NCBI RefSeq assembly: GCF_001439805.1
Contig: NZ_JYLK01000007.1
Location: 224,357-288,356, forward strand
DNA: 64,000 nucleotides
Direction of reading: 5' to 3'
DNA from: Pseudomonas trivialis
GTDB taxonomy: Bacteria > Pseudomonadota > Gammaproteobacteria > Pseudomonadales > Pseudomonadaceae
Shown: piece after piece, positions 21,101-29,115 of the stretch
Numbering within the stretch: the first letter of the stretch is position 1
Layout: every line of letters begins with the position of its first letter
Made by a program: the position numbers and the translations under genes
The notes under the pieces: model-generated
Told to the model about the DNA's origin: nothing
Database searches by the model: none
Seen by the model: only the letters and a program-made list of their open reading frames with translations

Positions 21101-23620
21101 GGCGACAAAAAATTCCCATTGACGCCCGACAAGGTCTATAAAGATGAATGGGTCAATTGGCAAGCTTATCTTGGAAAAGAAGAACCATACACGCTGGTCA
21201 CCCTGCGAGAACCTTACGAAAAATGGCGCTTTGCTTTCGCAGAGTTTCTCCGCACGACGAAAGGTAACTTCAAAGTTCACCACTTGGTAAAATTTGTCAG
21301 AGATTACGTTAAGCCCAACAACTTGAGCGAAGACCCTCTAACATTCTTTACAACACCAGACTTTGATCGACAAGACTATAAAGAGTTCATGCTTTCGATG
21401 CCGGACTCGAAAGCAAAGCAGCACTTGGCCACGCTTCGGGAGTTCTCGGAATGGTTTCTTGAGAAGCATCTCAGCGCTCGCTGCCCGGACACAAATGAGA
21501 TCGTGCCCATGGCCGGGGCTGTAAATCCATTTCTCAAAATTTCTCTACCCTCTCTTAAGCACGCCGCTCCTGGTCAAACTACCAAGCCGCCGCTGGCCTA
21601 CCACCACGTCGACACCATGAGGAAATGGATAGTACCGCCAGCGGCAGCCTCCTTCTCTGACCTCAGGCACATACAGGGATTCGAGAATGACTGGGTAGAT
21701 GTTGATAAATCACTCATTGATGAGAATGATCCCGACTGTGTGTATGTAGAGAACAATGGCCGCTACCGAATCTGGTTCCCAGGATATTGGATGCACACCT
21801 TTGCACTAGCTTCAGTGCCAATTCGAGGAGTGCAGCTTGCGTATGCGGACTCAGGAGAGTGCGATCTCAAAATTCCTATTATGAAGAATGGGAAGCTGGT
21901 GTGGATTGATAACCCTTCACCACTGCGAGGTCAGACAGGAGAAGAAGGCTTCATCAAGCGCCTTCCAAACGATGAATTTGGGATGCGTCTCACGACCAAT
22001 AAAACAGCTGAAGGCATTACAGGCTACGACGTCCCTTGGATGCCTGAGGAACTCGCCAAATGGATGATTCGGTTTAGAGACTGGCAGTCAAAGTACAATC
22101 CGGTCAATCGTCCTATGCCTTGGAGTGAGTGCGAGAACACCAATTATTCAGAGCTTGATCGCTTGGGCAAAGGGAGTAACTGCTTCTTGTTCAGAGACTT
22201 CGGTACCGAAGAATGTGCAGGAAGCTTCGGTAGCAGACTCTATCGACGTATCGCTATCGCACTCTACAACACTGCGCCAGAGCTGGCGTCCATGACAGGC
22301 TCCCCAGAAAACGTCAGTGACTACCACTCAGAGTTTACGCCGCATGCGATGAGGGTGAGCCTTATCACGGCGTATGTTATGGATTTTCGACTGCCATTAA
22401 ACGTTCTGGTCAAGATTGTCGGTCATGCCTCCATGATCATGACCATTTACTATGTAAAAACGACCGGAGAGTTTTTGCGCCAAAAGTTCAACGAGGCGGA
22501 AAAACGTTATCTACACGAACAGTCCAAAGGAGCCTACCAATCACTTGTCGAAGGCCGAGACAAGCAGCACGCATTCCTCACTAATAATGAAGAAGCGCTG
22601 AAGCTTTTGGCAGGCCAAGTCGCTGCAGGCAGTGCTCTATACCGAGACTATGGCATCTGCCTGACAGCAGCAAGTCGTTGCGGAGATGGCGCGTCAAGCA
22701 ACGGGAAATTTGTCGCCGTCCCGGCTGGATATCTAGGGCGTGAGAACTGTATCCACTGCAGACACTTCGTAACTGGGCCAGTGTTCCTAGGCGGACTGCT
22801 CTCCCTTGCTAATGAGATATCGCTATGCTGCCGCTCCCACTTGGAGAAGCTGGGGGACATGCAGGACAAGCAGATTGAATTGAGACAGAAAATTAAGAAG
22901 TTGACCGCTGAGCGATTTGATGCTGCCCAGTTATCTGATAGCTCTGATGTTGACTATAAATCTCAGATTGGTGCAGCAATCTCTGAATTGAAATCACTAG
23001 ATGGCCTGCTTAGCTCGGCTTCAGTCACAGCAGACATGTACCTTGCAGACTTGAATATCGTTAACAAGCTCACGCAGCAATGCCAAGCACTAATTGTGGA
23101 ACGAGCCGATAATGACAAGAGCAACGACTCAACTCAGCTTATCATAAAGTCCGGCCACGAAACGGTTATCGCGTTCGAAGAAGTTTCACTTTTCAGACAG
23201 CTTAACGAAGTGTGCGAAAACGCTGAAATATATACATCTGCCAGTGCGGAACTTGCCACTCCAGAGCGCAGCAACATGATAGACCGGATGGCAGAACTTA
23301 ACCGGATGGCGCCGGTCATGTACAAACTAGACAAAAATAGCCAGCTGGTTATTGGTAACCAAATCGTCAAGTTCATGACCGCGCGAATGAGTTGGCCGAC
23401 AGTAGAGGCAGTAATGGATGGGACGATTCTTATGAAAGATCTTCCAAGGGATCAACGCATGACTCCCGGAGCGCTTCAATTGCTGCTTAAAGGCGACAAC
23501 GCGCAGGATGTGCTGCGCATTGAATATGATTCCAGACCTCAACGTGATACTCGCCTAATGACGCTCACCTCTCAGCAAGGAATTGACACTCACCAAGACA
23601 ACCAGGAGATGGCGCGGTGA
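18118..23620 (+). CDS. gmtZ: Gamma-Mobile-Trio integrase GmtZ, very large, frameshifted
   Basis: Two frames encode one protein of about 1,830 residues. The first runs from the ATG at 18118 to a stop at 18784-18786; the second is open from about 18740 to 23620. Sequence homology crosses from frame 1 to frame 2 at a C7 run (18743-18749); removing one C restores LLPKSPELTW, matching other repeats. The N-terminal two-thirds is 17 imperfect repeats of about 50 residues (Y-x-E-E-A…LGF-x-S-x-x-Y…D-x-R-L-P…Y…W-x-x-W-x-D-F-L-G), the phage-integrase repeat type. The C-terminal part holds a tyrosine-recombinase-like core (HAMRVSLIT and VGHASMIMTIYYV, nt about 22340-22460) and a CIHC motif. Its TGA overlaps the gmtX start. 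Confidence 0.85.
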
Positions 23621-24207
23621 CCCCTGAAGAAACGTTGGCACGACTGAGCGAAGGAACCTCAACACGCACGCGGAGAAGCCTTCACGCCATATATGAAACC
23701 TGCATGGAGCAGAAAAAGCGCGGCAGCACTGATTTCACGTTAGCAATGATTGCACGCTTGGGGGCTGTATATGGCGCGCCGTCGCTGCAAACCGTCAAGA
23801 ATTCTGGTGGTGCGAAGTACCGGACACTGATCGGAGCCTTTGCTGATCAAGTCCCACTGAAACCAAAACCCGTTAGTGGCCCTCACAGCTGGATCGACGA
23901 GCTCAATGGTCGACATCAGCTGCTGGCGAGAGGTCTGCTTGCCCAGTTGAGAGCCGAACAACGAAAGACGAAAGAGTTGTTACCGCCTAATGTGGTCTAT
24001 GAGGTTGATGTGCGTTCCGCCCCCAGTGCGACCTTCAAACTTACAGAAAGTGAACGAGATGCGTTGGAGTATCTCAATTCAGATTTGTTTCTCATTGAGC
24101 ACAACCTAAAACGCGGGCCACGAAGCGACATCCTTGGGCCAAATGACGAGCAGCTGTTTTGGCCAGGAACCCTCAATGCCCTGGAAAAATCCTTGAAACA
24201 TTTGTGA
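23617..24207 (+). CDS. gmtX: Gamma-Mobile-Trio protein GmtX
   Basis: This 196-residue protein starts at a GTG that overlaps the gmtZ stop (GTGA), with AGGAG upstream, so it is translationally coupled. The N-terminal half (TRTRRSLHAIYETCMEQKKRGS then APSLQTVKNSGGAKYRTLI) has the look of a helix-turn-helix DNA-binding region, as in many recombinase accessory proteins. The C-terminal half has no motif I know. Identification rests mainly on position in the trio and length. It probably assists GmtY/GmtZ (inference). Confidence 0.8.
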   Translation: MTPEETLARLSEGTSTRTRRSLHAIYETCMEQKKRGSTDFTLAMIARLGAVYGAPSLQTVKNSGGAKYRTLIGAFADQVPLKPKPVSGPHSWIDELNGRHQLLARGLLAQLRAEQRKTKELLPPNVVYEVDVRSAPSATFKLTESERDALEYLNSDLFLIEHNLKRGPRSDILGPNDEQLFWPGTLNALEKSLKHL

Positions 24208-24454
24208 ATACTGGGGGATACCAGCGGCGAGACTAAATCCTCTCCTCGCCATACCGTCACCACGACCTGGGCCACGCCAGACCAGGCCGTGGACGGGATT
24301 CAAAACCTCAAAAAATTTAAACCAAATGCATGGTAGCCTGAGCCTTAAGCCAGCCGGCAAGAGCCCATCTTCTATGAAGGCGCCGGACTCCCGCCGGCAC
24401 TGATAGCCTGCCGACTAGCGGCACTGATCAGCCTGATTATTCTTGGAGCCAGTA

Positions 24455-24943
24455 TTGCCAACCAATATCATCACCCGCGCAGGCCACAATGCCCTCAAAG
24501 CAGAATTGGATCATCTCTGGCACACCTATCGCCCCGAGATCACTCAAAAAGTGACTTGGGCGGCGTCCCTAGGTGATCGCAGTGAGAACGCGGATTACCA
24601 ATACAACAAGAAGCTGCTTCGTGAAATTGACCGTCGGATCAGATACCTTCGTAAGCGATTAGAGGATATCCGCGTTGTGGATTATGCGTCCGAGCAGGAA
24701 GGCAAGGTATTCTTCGGGGCTTGGGTCGAAATTGACAATGAGGAAGGCGACAGCAAACGATTCAGAATTGTCGGCTACGACGAGATCTACGGACGCAATG
24801 ACTATATCTCTATTGACTCGCCAATGGCGCGTGCACTTTTGAAAAAAGAGGAAGGTGATGAGGTCACGGTGCAAACACCGACAGGCGAAGCGACTTGGTT
24901 CATCGCACGTATTTCCTACGACCAAGACAACTCTTCCCATTGA
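24455..24943 (+). CDS. greB: Transcription elongation factor GreB, island-borne replacement copy
   Basis: A complete 162-residue GreB: N-terminal coiled coil with the acidic tip region KVTWAASLGDRSENADYQYN, then the C-terminal polymerase-binding domain ending …FIARISYDQDNSSH. GreB rescues backtracked RNA polymerase by inducing transcript cleavage. The start is TTG at 24455, with GGAG six bases upstream; the split host greB also starts with TTG. Its protein differs at many positions from the host copy and its codon use is less GC-biased, so it came with the element. It presumably supplies GreB after the host gene is disrupted (inference). Confidence 0.95.
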   Translation: MPTNIITRAGHNALKAELDHLWHTYRPEITQKVTWAASLGDRSENADYQYNKKLLREIDRRIRYLRKRLEDIRVVDYASEQEGKVFFGAWVEIDNEEGDSKRFRIVGYDEIYGRNDYISIDSPMARALLKKEEGDEVTVQTPTGEATWFIARISYDQDNSSH

Positions 24944-24965
24944 TCCCCGCTGCCGCCTTAGATGA

Positions 24966-25586
24966 CTAGACGGGGAGTCATATTTCGCTCCCCTTCGTTT
25001 TGAGTCTTCACCGTTGGCGGAAAATCCCGACAATCTTCTGCTCTGGGCTCACTACGCCTCCAACCACAACGGAATGTGCTTAGGGTTCGAGTGGGACGAG
25101 ACTGGCTTACCACCTGCTGAAGAGGTCATCTACCAGAACCGCTATCGGACGCTCGAATACTATTCGCACACTGAAGCTGAACTCGCCGCGATCTCTCTTC
25201 TGCAGAAATCGGCAGATTGGGCATATGAACGCGAATGGTGTTCTGTCGCTAAACCAGAAATGGAGTACACCAGCATCTTTGCGCCTGACGAACACTACGA
25301 ACAAGAGCTAGAGGTGCTTAGGTCGAATCCAAGCCAGTCACCCTACTACTCCGAAGAGCAACTCAAAGAAAAATACACATTCCTGGTGGGTAATGTGACG
25401 GCTGAAGGTTCTGGGCCAGGGGTTTTCAACCAAAGTGCTCTGAAGGAAGTCGTGTTTGGCATGCGCATGAGTCAATCCGACGTGAAAGACCACATCAACA
25501 CAATTGAGAGCTATGGGTTCAAGCCAAAATTTTTCCAAGCTCGCAAGAATGCCAAACGATACCAGGTGGATATCCACGAGCTCTAG
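24966..25586 (+). pseudogene. DUF2971 family protein, 5'-truncated
   Basis: The frame is open from 24966 but has no ATG; a TTG at 25014 is the first plausible start. The visible part NLLLWAHYASNHNGMCLGFEW is the conserved centre of DUF2971 proteins, whose usual ~80 upstream residues are missing here. The C-terminal part (SALKEVVFGMRMSQSDVKDHI) is intact. DUF2971 proteins are frequent in defence-rich islands, with unknown function. It is most likely a remnant left by an earlier cargo exchange. Confidence 0.65.
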
Positions 25587-25705
25587 GGCCTGGGCAGTAA
25601 GCCTTTTTGAGTACTCTGCATGGTAAGGCGCGAACCGTCGCCCACCATGAATGACCGTAGCGCTGGGGTCTGGTCATGCACACCCAGCGCGCTGGCCTAA
25701 TCCAG

Positions 25706-25780
25706 TGCAAACGACTCGTCAGGTTGAATGCAATTGAGAGGTCGGTGGCAATGCAAACGGTTGGTCAAGCAGAATGCAAT
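25706..25780. repeat. Two direct repeats with 46-bp period upstream of the STAND gene
   Basis: The unit TGCAAACG-N12-GAATGCAAT occurs at 25706-25734 and again at 25752-25780, with 23 of 29 positions identical. They may be the end of a lost insertion sequence, or binding sites controlling the downstream gene. Confidence 0.5.
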
Positions 25781-25824
25781 AACGCACTCCGCGGTTGATG
25801 CCAAGGAAAGCAGGAAGACACATC

Positions 25825-28521
25825 ATGTCAGTCGATTACCCAACCCTTGATGAAGCCCAGGAAAAGCGGATCGCTGCTGTACATGGAGGCTTCCTGTATC
25901 AGCATCTGTTCGCGGTGGCTTGCCTGCTCAAAGCCAAGACATCAAACGTCCTGAGCGTGGTGATCGAGCGAGATGAAGACGTGGAAGTCGTGCTCGCCGA
26001 TACCCGGATTTATGTCCAGGTTAAAACTCGCAGTGATCCCCTAATCCCGAGCGACCTCGGTACCGCCCTAGATCGGTTTCAGCTAATCCGTGAGCAACAC
26101 GAGCAGGGCCTTCGACATGGCACTCCTCGCTTCGTGGTTGCCTCTAACCAGTCCCCTGGCCCGAAACTTAGTGCCCGTATCAAGCAGGGTGAATTGGGTG
26201 ATGATGTGCAGTTCATCCATCCGGGCGAGATTCTCCCTGCGGAGCTTGCGTGCCTGCCGGGTTGCTGGACTGATCTGAGTAGCGCAGTGGCCGACTGTGT
26301 GAAGCTGGCAGAGACGATTCCTCATGGGGCATTGGTACCCGAATCGCTGGTATGGAAGCTGGCGGGAAAGGTGCAAGCCGCCGCCACTGGCCACCAGAAC
26401 CTAGGTGGCTACACCTTCCACTCAGAATCGCTACCTGCCCTGTTCGAGCAGCTACTGACGCAGCTGCAAAGATTGCCGGCACTTCAAACCCACTATCTCC
26501 CGCAGATTGACGAGCCTGCACTCATCAACCGTGAGCGCATTCGGATCATCTGCGGCTTCTCCGGTGCGGGCAAGACATCATGGTGCGCTCAGGCCGCAAT
26601 GCATACCCCGGAATCGTGCATCTATTTCGACGCACGTGAGACCGCGGGCCCGGCTTTCGCACGATCCCTGGTGAGGGAGATTGCCGGCGGGCTAGTCGAC
26701 AAGCCCCATGAAATTGGCGAACTCTTTGCCCCGGACGCATCTGGCATCGATTCGATGACCGCACTGGGTCGTCACCTGGAGATCCAAGGCATAGAGCCAT
26801 TGGTGATCATCGACAACGCTCACGAAATTCCTGCGGCAGATCTACAAGCCGTGTTCGGGTGTACCACGCAGATGCGGTTCATCCTCCTCTGCCAACCCGT
26901 CGGGTCGATTCAGGAAGTGGAGCAATTGTCGGGGGTGCGTCGGGAAGTGCTCCAGGGGTGGAACCTGGACTCCGTGGCGGCAGAGGCCTCTCGCCTGGGT
27001 GCCAAGGGCAATGTTGAGACCATGGAAAGGGTGCGCGTACTGACAGCCGGCATGCCGCTATATCTCCAAAGCGCCGCCAGACTCGCAGCCAAGGACTATG
27101 AGGGGGATCTATCCGCGCTTTGTACCGCGCTGGAGCAACAGGCCACGCTGGAAACGACAGCACAGGAACTCATTCTTACCAAGGTGTACCAGGGCCTCCC
27201 AGAAACCAGCCAGCACATCGTTACCCTTCTGAGTATGGTCGATGTCGCCATCACTCAAAACGAGCTGCAGAGCTTGATGGCAGCTTACGCAACAACACCT
27301 CCTGCTGCGGTCAATCAGGCCATCCGAGCACTTCGTGCGCTTGGCGTTTTGGAAGTGCAAGGCAGCCTCGAAATCAAACTCCACGATGCCATGCGATTGG
27401 TCGGAGCGGGCGAGTTGCACGCCGTGGCAGACTCACGCTTGCTGACAACCAAGGTGGTGCTCAAAGATCTGCTTCTGACTTCCCTGAAGCAAACGCGTAG
27501 CCACCATAAGCTCAGGCTGCTCATCAAGACGTTGATCGATCTTGAAGAGAGCGAGTTTCTCATTGAGCTGGCCGGGGAAGAGCTTTTCCAGGAAACGGGG
27601 CTAGGGCCACTGCTCATCGATTATCTAGAAAAGGCGTCCACCTCTTCTGATCTTGATGCAGAGACTAGATTTTGGGCGTTCGACTCTCTCTTCTTCATTA
27701 CGAATCGATCGGAGAACCCAGAACAGAAATCGATCTATCTGTCCTCAATGGCCCAATTGGTAGCCAACCATCAGCTATCAGATCGGGCGGTACTTTCCTA
27801 TCACCAAAAAAATATGGAGTGGCAGGGCTTACAAGAAAATGCCAAAGGTGTTCACGATGCTATCGAGCTCATCAAAAAATCACCCGCCCTGACCCCAGAC
27901 CGACGTCTTACTTTGGATTACAACACCGCAGTGGCGCTATGGCGAATCCATGAAAACAAGGCTGCCGAAGCACTGATCGAGAAAGTCATCAATGAACACC
28001 TCAAGCTGCTCCAGATAAGTGAGCAGTGGATGCTGGGGCGCTCGACCAGCTCAGTCGTCGACCACCTCAGCAAGTTATCTCCGGAGGCAGCATTGGTAAC
28101 CCACCTTGCAAATGCCTACGAAGTCAAAGCCATCCTACTGAAAAAACGAGGGGTGAACCCACAGCTCTATCGTCTGTATGCATGGAAATTTTTTGTGTGC
28201 ACCCAGTCATTCAGTTCGGCTGTGAGAACTGGCCTGGACGCTGCTCAGGACATGTTGGATATGCGTGATTTTCACGCTGCCCGGACGATAGTGGGCAGCA
28301 ACATTATCCCTCTCATCAAGCAAGCACACTTACTAGGCGAGCTCTCCAGTGCTCGCAGCTTCTACGCTGTGATCCTGGCCTACTGCAGAGACTTCGAAGC
28401 CGCCGACCGCGAGATGGCATCAATCGCACCGTTTCGCGCAGGGCTCACTGATGCCCAACGCAATGAGTTTGACTCCCAACTGAGCTTGATCGAGGACATT
28501 CGAGCGGGTCGAGTAAGGTAG
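25825..28521 (+). CDS. Cap4-type nuclease / STAND-like NTPase, putative anti-phage protein
   Basis: This 898-residue protein has three parts. Residues about 15-110 match the Cap4/DUF4297 dsDNA-endonuclease fold: GGFLYQHLFA, then D50-E51-D52, then IYVQVKTRS with Lys67. Residues about 230-430 are a P-loop NTPase with Walker A GFSGAGKTS (Lys250) and Walker B LVIIDNAHE (Asp330), as in STAND/AAA regulators. The remaining half is helical and repeat-like (TPR-type sensor candidates such as NKAAEALIEKVINEHLKLLQ). Nuclease-STAND-repeat is the layout of Avs-type phage sensors. The ATG at 25825 with AGGA upstream is preferred over ATG 25798. Confidence 0.75.
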   Translation: MSVDYPTLDEAQEKRIAAVHGGFLYQHLFAVACLLKAKTSNVLSVVIERDEDVEVVLADTRIYVQVKTRSDPLIPSDLGTALDRFQLIREQHEQGLRHGTPRFVVASNQSPGPKLSARIKQGELGDDVQFIHPGEILPAELACLPGCWTDLSSAVADCVKLAETIPHGALVPESLVWKLAGKVQAAATGHQNLGGYTFHSESLPALFEQLLTQLQRLPALQTHYLPQIDEPALINRERIRIICGFSGAGKTSWCAQAAMHTPESCIYFDARETAGPAFARSLVREIAGGLVDKPHEIGELFAPDASGIDSMTALGRHLEIQGIEPLVIIDNAHEIPAADLQAVFGCTTQMRFILLCQPVGSIQEVEQLSGVRREVLQGWNLDSVAAEASRLGAKGNVETMERVRVLTAGMPLYLQSAARLAAKDYEGDLSALCTALEQQATLETTAQELILTKVYQGLPETSQHIVTLLSMVDVAITQNELQSLMAAYATTPPAAVNQAIRALRALGVLEVQGSLEIKLHDAMRLVGAGELHAVADSRLLTTKVVLKDLLLTSLKQTRSHHKLRLLIKTLIDLEESEFLIELAGEELFQETGLGPLLIDYLEKASTSSDLDAETRFWAFDSLFFITNRSENPEQKSIYLSSMAQLVANHQLSDRAVLSYHQKNMEWQGLQENAKGVHDAIELIKKSPALTPDRRLTLDYNTAVALWRIHENKAAEALIEKVINEHLKLLQISEQWMLGRSTSSVVDHLSKLSPEAALVTHLANAYEVKAILLKKRGVNPQLYRLYAWKFFVCTQSFSSAVRTGLDAAQDMLDMRDFHAARTIVGSNIIPLIKQAHLLGELSSARSFYAVILAYCRDFEAADREMASIAPFRAGLTDAQRNEFDSQLSLIEDIRAGRVR

Positions 28522-28622
28522 ACCAGCACCTTGATGCCCTCCCGTTTGGGGGGCATCGCGTCCGCCTCAGTCACATTCCAAGCCTAATGACTTGATGACC
28601 TAACGCGCTATTGCGACAGCGG

Positions 28623-28687
28623 CGTGTAAACCATTTTTTCACACTGTAAACCTGCGTGGTTTACACCACCAAAAACTGGTTTACACG
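28623..28687. repeat. Nested palindromes built on GTAAACC / GGTTTAC
   Basis: CGTGTAAACCA (28623-28633) pairs perfectly with TGGTTTACACG (28677-28687). Between them a second dyad GTAAACC (28646-28652) / GGTTTAC (28658-28664) has a 5-base spacer. Four copies of one 7-mer in 65 bases suggest an operator or a protein-bound structure. Confidence 0.65.
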
Positions 28688-28815
28688 TTTTCTGTCATGC
28701 GTGCTTGCAGGTGCGAAGCGTGCCGGTAAACAGTTTGCGTCGTTCATGAGCTTTAGCCGTTAGATGCAGGCGTCTCGGGCGCTCCACGGCAAGTCGGCGT
28801 TGATGCCAGGAACAA

Positions 28816-28894
28816 CCAGGCGTCTGACATACGGCTCCAAGCGCATCGCCAGGCGTCTGACATACGGCTCCAAGCGCATCGCCAGGCCTCTGAT
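28816..28894. repeat. 33-bp tandem repeat, 2.4 copies
   Basis: Two identical 33-bp units (28816-28848 and 28849-28881, each beginning CCAGGCGTCTGACATACGGC) are followed by a diverged partial third (28882-28894). Direct adjacency without spacers excludes a CRISPR array. Confidence 0.8.
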
Positions 28895-29115
28895 CAAGCA
28901 CTTCCGCTCGCCTGGCGACGACGTGCGCCGCTCCTGAGGGATCCAGCGAAATCCCGTCCATGGTCTTGAAATGTTGTGAGCATCGAGGTGGCATATCACA
29001 ATGCCACTTCACTGGTGATACAGCGCTCTGCGTAACGCGCCAACAGTTCAGGCCCAGACAGCGTCGTGGGCAAGACCCGCCCATCATTCGAAAGGAAGTG
29101 CACCAGGCTCAGTTC

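Larger units (their letters stand above)
28522..29115. other. Repeat-rich non-coding region between two defence-like genes
   Basis: About 590 bases without a convincing gene. It holds a hairpin GATGCCC…GGGGCATC (28532-28556) just after the STAND gene, a cluster of GTAAACC/GGTTTAC palindromes and a 33-bp tandem duplication (both listed separately). A frame open upstream of the next gene's start shows no domain. Confidence 0.5.

Noticed and set aside
28816..28894. Possible CRISPR array
   Set aside because: Only two full units directly adjacent without unique spacers and no cas genes; a simple tandem duplication.
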